NCBI RefSeq assembly: GCF_023156505.1
Contig: NZ_JALNMJ010000018.1
Location: 55,009 to 119,008, forward strand
Direction of reading: 5' to 3'
Length of the DNA: 64,000 nt
Source of the DNA: Roseibium sediminicola
GTDB taxonomy: Bacteria > Pseudomonadota > Alphaproteobacteria > Rhizobiales > Stappiaceae
The position numbers were made by a program, and so were the translations under genes. Numbering within the stretch: position 1 is the first letter of the stretch; every line of letters starts with the position of its first letter. Below are positions 9,396-16,896 of this stretch, piece by piece. The notes beneath the pieces were generated by a model that searched no databases, was not told where the DNA came from, and was given only the letters and a program-made list of their open reading frames with translations.

Positions 9396-10502
9396 TTATT
9401 CGGCGGCGACAGAGGCTTCCGCCAAAGTCGGATAGTCCGTGTAGCCCTTCTCGGTGCCGCCATAGAGCGTGTCGGTATCGAGCGCGTTCAGCGGGGCATC
9501 CCTTTCAAGGCGTTGGACCAGATCCGGATTGGAAATGAACGGTCGGCCGAAGGCGACGAGATCGATGTCTCGGTTCTCGACTGCTTCGATTGCGGATGTG
9601 CGGTCGTAGCCGTTGTTGCCCATGCGGGCCCCGTCGAAGAGCGCGTAAAGTGCCGCCAGATCGCCGCCTTCCGGGATGTCGCGCGGGCCGCCGGTCTGGC
9701 CTTCGACCAGATGCAGATAGGCAAGGCCATAACCGTTGATCAGCTTGATCGCGTGCGAGAAGGTCGCCTGCGGGTTGCTGTCGGCAATGTCGTTGGCATT
9801 GGAGAACGGGCTCAGGCGGATGCCGACCCGGTCGCCGCCCCAGACACCGGTCACCGCGTCGAGCACTTCCTTCAGGATTCGAGCCCGGTTTTCGATGGAC
9901 CCGCCATAGGCATCGTCGCGTTTGTTGGAGCCGTCACGCAGGAACTGGTCGATCAGGTAGCCGTTGGCGGCATGAATTTCGACGCCATCGAATCCTGCTT
10001 TCTTCGCATTCTCGGCGGCCTTGCGATAATCCTCGACAATGCCCGGGATCTCGCTGATGTCGAGCGCACGCGGCTGCGGCGTGTCGACAAATTGCGTGCC
10101 GTCGAAGGTTTTCGACTTGGCGGCGATGGCGGACGGAGCCACAGGGTCAGCGCCTCCCGGCTGCAGCACCGGGTGGGAGATCCGACCCACATGCCAGAGC
10201 TGGATGACGATCTTGCCGCCCTTGGCGTGAACGGCATCGGTGACCTTTTTCCAACCGGCGACCTGGGCCTGCGAATAGATGCCCGGTGTCCAGGCATAGC
10301 CCTTGCCCTGGGGCGAGACCTGAGAGGCTTCGGTGATGATGAGCCCTGCCCCCGCGCGCTGCTCATAGTATTTCGCGGTCAGCTCGTGCGGAGCGTCGTC
10401 CTCGGCTCGTGCCCGGTTCCGGGTCAACGGAGCCATCACGATGCGGTTCGCCAGTTCGATGGCTCCGGCCTTGGCAGGGGTAAACAGTTTTGCATCCGAC
10501 AT
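9396..10502 (-). CDS. nemA: Old yellow enzyme family ene-reductase (N-ethylmaleimide reductase type)
   Basis: This 368-residue FMN-dependent TIM barrel uses NAD(P)H to reduce activated C=C bonds and nitro compounds. Family landmarks are visible: NRIVMAPLTRNRA at the N-terminus, QLWHVGRISHP (the substrate-binding His region is HxxN/H-type elsewhere: HAANGYLIDQFL near 182), and RDDAYGGSIENRARI. The length matches NemA. It lies downstream of a TetR-type gene on the same strand, and a palindromic operator sits in the 113 bp between them. This is the classic arrangement of a repressor and its inducible detoxification reductase, as in E. coli nemRA. The true substrate cannot be read from sequence. 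Confidence 0.93.
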   Translation of the reverse strand: MSDAKLFTPAKAGAIELANRIVMAPLTRNRARAEDDAPHELTAKYYEQRAGAGLIITEASQVSPQGKGYAWTPGIYSQAQVAGWKKVTDAVHAKGGKIVIQLWHVGRISHPVLQPGGADPVAPSAIAAKSKTFDGTQFVDTPQPRALDISEIPGIVEDYRKAAENAKKAGFDGVEIHAANGYLIDQFLRDGSNKRDDAYGGSIENRARILKEVLDAVTGVWGGDRVGIRLSPFSNANDIADSNPQATFSHAIKLINGYGLAYLHLVEGQTGGPRDIPEGGDLAALYALFDGARMGNNGYDRTSAIEAVENRDIDLVAFGRPFISNPDLVQRLERDAPLNALDTDTLYGGTEKGYTDYPTLAEASVAAE

Positions 10503-10545
10503 GGTCAGCTTCCTTGTGATGGTTATGTTCCGGTTTCGTTATTTT

Positions 10546-10561
10546 TGGACTAATCAGTCCA
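10546..10561. promoter_or_regulatory. TetR operator 1: TGGAC-N6-GTCCA
   Basis: A 16-bp inverted repeat (TGGACTAATCAGTCCA, 6-bp arms) lies 44 bp upstream of the nemA start. The same TGGAC-N6-GTCCA pattern recurs upstream of the TetR gene. Two matching sites flanking a regulator gene are strong evidence for its operator. Confidence 0.75.
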
Positions 10562-10615
10562 TAATTAGCCGCATGCCCTTTCTGGCTGGGCATTGTCTTT
10601 GCCGATCCGCGTTTC

Positions 10616-11215
10616 CTAGTCCGGAAGCACGGAACGGGCCTGTTGGAGGGTTCTGGCGATCCGCTCCGGCGCGATGCCGGCCTTGCGAAGCGCCAGGGTT
10701 CCGATGGCGAGCGAATAATAGGCACTCGCCTTGTCGCGGGCCGTATCCGGATGTGCCGGATCAATGGCCTTGGCGAAGATCTCCTCGATATGATCGATGT
10801 GACGGCGGCCGAGTTCGGCCACCTTCTCGTCATGAGGGGCAAGTTCGGTGATGCAGTTGATCAGCAGACACCCCCTGTTGCCGCCTTCCGGATTGGCCAG
10901 GGCCTGCAGGATTGCGTCGACCGCCTCGTCGCCCGCCTCGTCGGCGACCTCCTTGAGGGTCTGGATCCCTTTCCGGGAATAGTGCTCCACCGCCCGCAGA
11001 AACAGGGTCTGCTTGCAGCCGAACGCGGCGTAGAAACTCGAGCGGCTGAGGCCCATCGCCTTGGTCAGATCGTCCAGGGAGGTGGCTTCGAACCCCTTCT
11101 CCCAGAACACCCGCATGGCCGCATCGAGCGCCGCCGCTTCATCGAAACTGCGCGGGCGTCCCGGTCCGGCCTGGCGCTTGTCGGCGCTGGCAATATGGCT
11201 GTCTGCTTGGCTCAT
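10616..11215 (-). CDS. TetR/AcrR-family repressor of nemA (NemR-like)
   Basis: I choose the ATG at 11215 (199 aa, MSQADSH) rather than the upstream start at 11233, because the upstream six residues overlap the promoter. The N-terminal helix-turn-helix is clear: AMRVFWEKGFEATSLDDLTKAMGLSRSSFYAAFGCKQTLF (about residues 34-73). The C-terminal ligand domain contains cysteines (GNRGCLLINCITE) that could react with electrophiles, as the redox cysteine of NemR does, though the position match is unproven. The gene is followed 113 bp later by nemA on the same strand. Operators upstream of both genes indicate autorepression and control of nemA. Confidence 0.9.
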   Translation of the reverse strand: MSQADSHIASADKRQAGPGRPRSFDEAAALDAAMRVFWEKGFEATSLDDLTKAMGLSRSSFYAAFGCKQTLFLRAVEHYSRKGIQTLKEVADEAGDEAVDAILQALANPEGGNRGCLLINCITELAPHDEKVAELGRRHIDHIEEIFAKAIDPAHPDTARDKASAYYSLAIGTLALRKAGIAPERIARTLQQARSVLPD

Positions 11216-11225
11216 GATCCTGATA

Positions 11226-11241
11226 TGGACCACACAGTCCA
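11226..11241. promoter_or_regulatory. TetR operator 2: TGGAC-N6-GTCCA
   Basis: TGGACCACACAGTCCA sits about 11 bp before the tetR start codon, so repressor bound here would block initiation. It matches operator 1 in both arms and in spacing. A further half-site, TTTTTGGACT, follows near 11266. Confidence 0.75.
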
Positions 11242-11318
11242 GAATGCAAGAGGTCTGGAAACGGTTTTTGGACTGAGCGTTTCAAAAACTTGATCGACGG
11301 GCGAACGCCGCTTAGACC

Positions 11319-12524
11319 TCACATCCGGCACGAACCGGAATAGGCATCGCCAACATCATCGAAGATCCGGGCGACCGCTTCCATCTCATACAGGCGGCTG
11401 GTACGGCGAACGCCTTCGACGAGGTAGAAATCCTGGATCGGAAACTGATTGGAATTGAAACGGAAGTCCCCGCGCACGCTTTCAAAAGGCGCCGCGCTGA
11501 TCGCCGACAGCATGGCTTCCTGGTCCTTGATGCCGCCGGTCAGCTCCAGGGCAAAATGGATCAGCTTGGCGGCATCGTAGCCTTGCGCCGCATAGATCGA
11601 CGGTGCGTATTTGTAGGTCCGTCCGAATTCACGCACGAAACGCTTGTTCGCCGGGTTGTCCAGATTTGGCGCCCATTGGGACGCCGAAAACAGGCCTTCG
11701 GCCATCTCGCCCGTAAAGGGCAGCGTCAGCGCGTTCACCGTATTGGCGGACAGGAACGGAATGATACCCTTCAGACCGGACGTGTGGAACTGCTTGACGA
11801 ATTCAACGCCCATGCCGCCCGGCATGAAGACATAGATGGCGTCCGGTTCGAGTTCACCGACCTGCTTGAACTCCTCGGCGAAATCGGTCTGGCCGAGCTT
11901 CGGGAACAGTTCACGGGCGATCTGGCCCTTGAAGTGGCGCCGGAAAGCGGCCACGGCATCACGCGCCGCCTCATAGTCGGGCGCAATCGTCACCACCTGC
12001 TGGTAGCCTTTCAGGCTGGCGTATCGTCCCATGGTCTCGTGGACCTGGTCGTCCTGAAACGCTGTGGAGAAGAAATACCGGCTGCATTTGCGCCCGGCGA
12101 TCGGCGCGGGTCCGGAATGGGTTCCAATAAACAGCGTTTTCGAGCGCACGATCGGATCATGCACGGCAAACATGATCTTAGAGAAATTCACACCGACAAT
12201 GATGTCGACGCCGTTCTGTTCGATCAGTTTGGTGGCCTGTTCCAGCGCGTAGTCCGGGTCGAGCTTGTCATCGACCTCGATCACATTTGTCGGCAGACCG
12301 CCGAGCGCGCCATTGGATTGCTGCACCGCCAGCATGAAGCCGTCGCGCATGTGTTTGCCGTAGATCGCGGCCGGGCCGGACAAGGTCCCCATCAGTCCGA
12401 TTTTCAGATCCTGCACCTCCTGGGCGGCGGCTACCTGGACGGCCAGGGCAAGCCCCGCAGCCAATCCGGCAAGTGGTCTGGCCGTGCGCGTGAAGAGATG
12501 TGAAAACCAGCGTTTCATGATCAT
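11319..12524 (-). CDS. Periplasmic substrate-binding protein, branched-chain amino acid/amide type (Peripla_BP_6)
   Basis: The start is placed at the ATG at 12524 (401 aa; an in-frame ATG at 12518 is as likely), because there a signal peptide begins: basic MIMKRWFSHLF, a hydrophobic stretch and AAAQE as the cleavage region. The mature part has the type I periplasmic-binding fold of the LivJ/amide group: LKIGLMGTLSGPAAIYGKHMRDGF, DIIVGVNFSKI, VVTIAPDYEAARDAV, and GYDAAKLIHFALE. These proteins deliver amino acids, amides or aromatic acids to ABC importers. No permease or ATPase gene is adjacent, so it is an orphan in this window and its transporter must be elsewhere. Confidence 0.88.
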   Translation of the reverse strand: MIMKRWFSHLFTRTARPLAGLAAGLALAVQVAAAQEVQDLKIGLMGTLSGPAAIYGKHMRDGFMLAVQQSNGALGGLPTNVIEVDDKLDPDYALEQATKLIEQNGVDIIVGVNFSKIMFAVHDPIVRSKTLFIGTHSGPAPIAGRKCSRYFFSTAFQDDQVHETMGRYASLKGYQQVVTIAPDYEAARDAVAAFRRHFKGQIARELFPKLGQTDFAEEFKQVGELEPDAIYVFMPGGMGVEFVKQFHTSGLKGIIPFLSANTVNALTLPFTGEMAEGLFSASQWAPNLDNPANKRFVREFGRTYKYAPSIYAAQGYDAAKLIHFALELTGGIKDQEAMLSAISAAPFESVRGDFRFNSNQFPIQDFYLVEGVRRTSRLYEMEAVARIFDDVGDAYSGSCRM

Positions 12525-12824
12525 GTGCCTGTCTGCTTCGTGGTCCAGTTGCCTGCTGGACGGTGCGGCGCGGGCCGATCCCGCACTCCGGCGGGCAGCT
12601 TTGCGGCAGTTTGGCAAAGACAAGTTAGGCTTTTGCAAACAGACCGGCGTTCCAGGCAGGAAAACACAGCCTCGTCACAATTACCGAAAAATTCCTCAGA
12701 GCCGCCGCAATCCGGCCTGTCTGACGACGCATTAACAAATGTTAATAGCCCTTGGGCACTGTCCCTTGTTCCGTACCGGCGAGCTCCCTTTCAATGGGTA
12801 AGCCGCACTCTCCAGGAGGGCCAC

Positions 12825-14012
12825 ATGTATTTTGTACCCGCGCCAGCCGCTGCTTGCGATGACTTTGCAGGCACCACTCCTGACAATGCACCAAAACAAA
12901 AATCAAGAACCGAACTGAAACTCGTTCCGAACGCGTCGCCCGAGCAGATCGGGCCACCAAACGATCCGGAACTTGACGCCGGAATCCTGGCAGCCAGGAT
13001 CCTGCAAATGCACGCCGCCTCCGATCCGCTCGGACAACCGGGGTGCCGGCCGCCGAAACTCGTCGACGCGCAGGAAGATCCGGCCCTCGAACTTCCGGGA
13101 ATTCTCAAACGCCAGGACCGGCCAGGCGCTGCCCCCCGACTTGCGCCGCAGCCGGTTCCACAACCCGCTCAGTGGGCGGGCTGCTCGGGAAAAGCGCGCA
13201 CCGCGCCTGGGTTTCAAGCCCTTTTGGCCAGCACCGTGCTGATCGCCGCGCTGACGGCCGGTGGCCTCTATTTCGCCTCGGGTCATTTCCTTGATGGCCA
13301 GCAGACACGCACGGTCGCAACTCAGAGCATCGCGGCAGTGCCAACGATTGAAAGCCTGATTGCGGAGGACGCCGCAGCGCAGGAACCGTATTCCGATGCG
13401 GCTAATCCTAATCCCAGCCCACAACAGATCGCCCAGGCCAAAGCCCGCATTCGAAGCGCCTTCCACGCCGCCAGCGCCGCCGCTCACACCTCGGACGATT
13501 TCTCCCGCCCGCTGAGCAATCGGAATGTGCCGGCCACCGAAGACAGCGCGAAGGACCAGGGACGTCTGGTCGCGACCACGTCCATCACCGAAGCGACGCC
13601 GTCGCCGCAAGCAACCGGGGGCCCACCGTCAGAGGCAGGCAATGTCTCCGAAACCACTATCGCCGCTGTCCGTGCGGCTCCTGTGGACAAGGACACACCG
13701 ATCACTGCCGATCCCAAGACTTCCTCTTCAGAAGGTCCCTCGGTGGCCATCGCAACGGCCGCTGCCGGAACCGGCGCTCCTGCAGAGGCGGCAACTGTTG
13801 CCGAAGCGAATGCCGGCGGCTATCCCAATACCGGCACAGTTACGGCCTCGGTGAATTTCCGGCAGTCGCAAGACAAGGACGCCACCGTCCTCGGTGTGAT
13901 CCCGGCGGGAACACAAGTTCAATATGACAATTGCGGCCTCTGGTGGTGCGGCATTGTTCATCAGGGACAAGCGGGTTTTGTCGGCCAGAAATTTCTGGAA
14001 CGGTCACAGTAG
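12825..14012 (+). CDS. Single-pass membrane protein with C-terminal SH3 domain
   Basis: The ATG at 12825 follows a very good AGGAGGG at 12814-12820 and gives 395 aa; the long upstream extension in the same frame is non-coding. The N-terminal ~125 residues are polar and proline-rich. One membrane segment follows (FQALLASTVLIAALTAGGLYF, about 130-150), and then a long Ala/Pro/Thr-rich, low-complexity linker. The last ~60 residues form a bacterial SH3 domain (VNFRQSQDKDATVLGVIPAG, then WWCGIVHQGQAGFV). Such domains usually bind peptidoglycan, so this is likely an inner-membrane protein reaching into the periplasm. The exact function is unknown. The next genes also encode envelope proteins. Confidence 0.85.
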   Translation: MYFVPAPAAACDDFAGTTPDNAPKQKSRTELKLVPNASPEQIGPPNDPELDAGILAARILQMHAASDPLGQPGCRPPKLVDAQEDPALELPGILKRQDRPGAAPRLAPQPVPQPAQWAGCSGKARTAPGFQALLASTVLIAALTAGGLYFASGHFLDGQQTRTVATQSIAAVPTIESLIAEDAAAQEPYSDAANPNPSPQQIAQAKARIRSAFHAASAAAHTSDDFSRPLSNRNVPATEDSAKDQGRLVATTSITEATPSPQATGGPPSEAGNVSETTIAAVRAAPVDKDTPITADPKTSSSEGPSVAIATAAAGTGAPAEAATVAEANAGGYPNTGTVTASVNFRQSQDKDATVLGVIPAGTQVQYDNCGLWWCGIVHQGQAGFVGQKFLERSQ

Positions 14013-14051
14013 AGCCTTGTTAAGAGCCATAGGATAGGCTGATGACAGTGT

Positions 14052-14083
14052 GCGTCTCCCGTCGCAACCGCCGCGGGAGACGC
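14052..14083. repeat. Perfect 10-bp stem-loop between two envelope genes
   Basis: GCGTCTCCCG (14052-14061) pairs with CGGGAGACGC (14074-14083) around a 12-base loop. There is no T-run on either side, so it is not a standard terminator. It could stabilise mRNA ends or attenuate readthrough into the downstream gene. Confidence 0.5.
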
Positions 14084-14117
14084 TTCCGGCTTCGGCCTTG
14101 CCGACAGGAGACGGACC

Positions 14118-14594
14118 ATGGCTCACCCTTCCCTCAAGTGCCCCCTTCTGGCCTTCGGGCTCCTCCTTTCCACCGGAGTACCGCCTGTTCTGGCGGACGG
14201 CACGGACTGCGTCGTCTACGCCACGGATTATGCCAACGCTCATATGGGCAGCGGCGACGCGGTGGGAGACGCGGTCTCGGGCGGCATGGCCGGCGCGGTT
14301 GTCGGAGGTGAATGGCAAGGCGCGTCCGGAGCCTATCGCGGCGCACGGGCCGGCGCTGCCCTTGGCGTTCTGAACAATCTCGGTTCCATGCCCGGCGGCT
14401 GGCAGGCGCTTTATGACACCGCCTATCAGATGTGCGAGCAACAGGCCTCGGGTGTGAACGCCCCCTATTACACCGCGCCAACCCTCGGCACGTCCGATCC
14501 GGATTGCCGCTCTTCGGCGAGCGTCAATGCTCCGCTCAAACGCTCACCGAACGGCGCCATCATCGCCGGATCGGGTCTCAGCGGCTGCCAGTAA
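14118..14594 (+). CDS. Small exported glycine-rich protein (glycine-zipper-like), unknown function
   Basis: The 158-residue product starts at an ATG after GGAGACGG. It has a signal peptide (hydrophobic LLAFGLLLSTGVPPVLA, then cleavage near ADG). A glycine/alanine-rich middle (GDAVGDAVSGGMAGAVVGG and GARAGAALG) looks like a glycine-zipper segment, which can associate with membranes. Four cysteines in the mature part could form disulfides. No known family is recognised. It lies between the SH3 protein and a lytic transglycosylase, all on the plus strand, so a cell-envelope role is likely but not shown. Confidence 0.75.
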   Translation: MAHPSLKCPLLAFGLLLSTGVPPVLADGTDCVVYATDYANAHMGSGDAVGDAVSGGMAGAVVGGEWQGASGAYRGARAGAALGVLNNLGSMPGGWQALYDTAYQMCEQQASGVNAPYYTAPTLGTSDPDCRSSASVNAPLKRSPNGAIIAGSGLSGCQ

Positions 14595-14737
14595 GCCACA
14601 GCCTCACCTGCCGACATCGTGGAAGACGCGGGAATGCGTCCCAAGGGCGGTTGACCTTGCGTGCGAAGCACAGTCAACTATGGCCGATTTTTGAACGCTC
14701 CGGCCCGCCATCGCGCCCAGACCGACAGGATTATTGC

Positions 14738-15934
14738 ATGACCCGCCGTCTCCGCTCTTTCCCCACCTTCGCAAAAGCAGCCCTGACCGGCCTCCTGATT
14801 TCGACAGCGCCTACCACGGCGCAGCAATGCGGCGGCGACTTCAGGCAGTTCCTCGCTGGGGTCAAGCAGGAAGCGGTTTCCAAGGGGTTGTCGCCGCAGG
14901 CCGCCGACCGGACGCTCGCCGGCGCCCAGATCGACCGCAAGGTGCTGTCGCGCGACAGGGCCCAGGGCGTCTTCAAGATGACCTTTCTGGACTTTTCCAA
15001 ACGTGTGATTTCCGGTTATCGGATGAAGAACGGCGCCGCCAACATGAAGAAATACGCCGGCGTGTTTCAGCGCGAGGAAGCGCAATATGGCGTTCCAGCG
15101 CCGGTGATCACCGCTTTTTGGGCGCTGGAGACCGATTTCGGCGCAGTCCAGGGTGATTTCAACACCGTCAATGCGCTGGCGACACTGGCCCATGACTGCC
15201 GCCGCCCGGAACTGTTCCGCCCGCAGCTGATCGCGGCCATCGAGATGGTTCAGCATGGCGACCTTGATCCGGGCTCCACGACCGGCGCCTGGGCCGGTGA
15301 AATCGGCATGGTTCAGATGCTGCCGGAAGACATCATCAAGTTCGGCAAGGACGGCAATGGCGACGGCCACGTGAAACTGAAGGAAAGCGCGGAAGACGCG
15401 ATCATGACCGCCGGCGCGTTCATCGAGCATCTTGGCTGGCGCCGCGGCGAACCCTGGCTGCAGGAAGTGGCCGTGCCGCAAAACCTCAACTGGATTGAAA
15501 CAGGCCTCGGCAAGACCAAGACCGGCGGGCAATGGGCCGCTCTCGGCGTTCAGCCGCGCTGGGGCCAGATTTCCTCCAACCTGCCCGCGTCGCTGCTTCT
15601 GCCGCAGGGCCGCAAGGGACCGGCTTTCCTCGCGTATTCCAACTACAACATCTATCTGGAATGGAACCAGTCCTTCGTCTACACGACGACGGCGGCCTAT
15701 TTCGCCACCCGCCTTGCCGGTGCCCCGGTCTACACCCAGGGCAATCCGGATCCGGGCCTGAACGACGCCCAGATGAAGCAGCTGCAGACCAAGCTTTCGC
15801 AGATGGGCTACGACGTCGGCAAGATCGACGGCATTCTGGGCTCCGGCACCCGCGATGCCGTGCAGCAAGTGCAGCAGAAGCTTGGCATGCCTGCCGATGC
15901 GTGGCCGACGCCCGAGCTTCTGAACAGGCTTTAG
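14738..15934 (+). CDS. Lytic murein transglycosylase, MltB/GH103 family, with peptidoglycan-binding domain
   Basis: The ATG at 14738, preceded by AGGA, gives 398 aa with a signal peptide (TFAKAALTGLLISTAPTTAQ). The upstream open frame overlaps the previous gene and is not protein-like. The catalytic SLT_2 domain spans about 30-320: FWALETDFGAVQGDFNT contains the catalytic glutamate, followed by GEIGMVQMLPEDI and AYSNYNIYLEWNQS. The C-terminus is a PG_binding_1 repeat (MKQLQTKLSQMGYDVGKIDGILGSGTRDAV). The enzyme cleaves peptidoglycan in the periplasm to 1,6-anhydro muropeptides. There is no lipobox, so it is soluble rather than a lipoprotein. Confidence 0.94.
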   Translation: MTRRLRSFPTFAKAALTGLLISTAPTTAQQCGGDFRQFLAGVKQEAVSKGLSPQAADRTLAGAQIDRKVLSRDRAQGVFKMTFLDFSKRVISGYRMKNGAANMKKYAGVFQREEAQYGVPAPVITAFWALETDFGAVQGDFNTVNALATLAHDCRRPELFRPQLIAAIEMVQHGDLDPGSTTGAWAGEIGMVQMLPEDIIKFGKDGNGDGHVKLKESAEDAIMTAGAFIEHLGWRRGEPWLQEVAVPQNLNWIETGLGKTKTGGQWAALGVQPRWGQISSNLPASLLLPQGRKGPAFLAYSNYNIYLEWNQSFVYTTTAAYFATRLAGAPVYTQGNPDPGLNDAQMKQLQTKLSQMGYDVGKIDGILGSGTRDAVQQVQQKLGMPADAWPTPELLNRL

Positions 15935-16216
15935 GGCCCGCTCAGGACGTTGGCCTTCCGCCGGTCGTCTTGCGGCAAGACCGGCCGTCTCCTCCTGGCG
16001 GCGAAGCTGACCGCGCTGATTGCGGGGCCTACCACCTTTATGCCCGCCCGTAGCAGTCGCACTGGAACACAGTATGTCCGGCAACTCGGTTGCACACGAG
16101 GGCACTACCGTATGCCTTTTCCAGGTCCGGTCTCACACGCCATGGCAACCGTTTGCGGAAAAGGCCGGTCGACCCGTTGCAGTCAGGCAGGCAGCGCGCC
16201 GGCCCGCTTCATCCCG
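15935..16216. other. Intergenic stretch, no gene seen
   Basis: About 280 bases lie between the convergent transglycosylase and cupin genes. Open frames running through it are not protein-like, and no terminator with a T-run was found. Confidence 0.4.
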
Positions 16217-16765
16217 CTATTGCACCTTGGCCTTGTCCGAGCCTGGCGCGGGTTCCTCGACGACCGCCTTGCCGTCATCGCCCAGCAGGAAAACCGCCAG
16301 GATCCTGGCCGGCCCGTCGCCCGTGTTTTCACCGCGATGGGTCACATCCATGGCTTCGAGAAGGCCGTCGCCTTGCCGGTAGACCTTCTTGCCGATCTCC
16401 TCATAGGTGACCGTGATTTCCCCTTCCAGCATATAGGCAAAGAGAGGGGCATGATGCTGATGCCAGCCGGTCACCTCACCGGGCGCCATGGTGATTTCAA
16501 TGGCCCGGACGGACGGGTTTTGCTGCGGAAAGGAAACCTTTTCACCGGCAACGGTCAGGTCGCCAGTGAAGACGTCCCGCACCGTTTCATAAGGCGTTTT
16601 GGCCGCCGCGGCCTCGTCCTCAGCTGCCTTTGAGCCTGGTTTGGCATGGGGCTGCGACGGCGCAGGCTTGCCGTCCGGCGTGATCGACTTGTCCGCCGAC
16701 AGAACAGGGGCCGCCAGGAGCGTGCCGCTGAGTACGATGATGCCTGCGAGAATTGGCAGCTTCAT
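16217..16765 (-). CDS. Periplasmic cupin-domain protein
   Basis: The start at ATG 16765 (182 aa) is chosen because a signal peptide begins there (MKLPILAGIIVLSGTLLAAPVLSA). A lysine/alanine-rich linker follows, then a single cupin domain at about 85-165. It has WHQHHAPLFAYMLEGEITVTYEE, which supplies the His-x-His...Glu metal ligands, and a later His (DVTHRGEN). Metal-binding single-domain cupins include dioxygenases, isomerases and ligand sensors, so the reaction cannot be assigned. The preceding gene on the same strand is the decarboxylase-like enzyme, but 130 bp separate them and joint transcription is uncertain. Confidence 0.82.
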   Translation of the reverse strand: MKLPILAGIIVLSGTLLAAPVLSADKSITPDGKPAPSQPHAKPGSKAAEDEAAAAKTPYETVRDVFTGDLTVAGEKVSFPQQNPSVRAIEITMAPGEVTGWHQHHAPLFAYMLEGEITVTYEEIGKKVYRQGDGLLEAMDVTHRGENTGDGPARILAVFLLGDDGKAVVEEPAPGSDKAKVQ

Positions 16766-16896
16766 TTCTTCGTCCCTGGTGATTGCAGTTAGTGAATGTC
16801 CGGCTCGCCGTATGCGGCGCACCTAACATCCGATTGCGCCGACATTGTGCCCGAGCTTTTACGCCACAACAACATTCTCTCTTTTAGTTGAACAGC

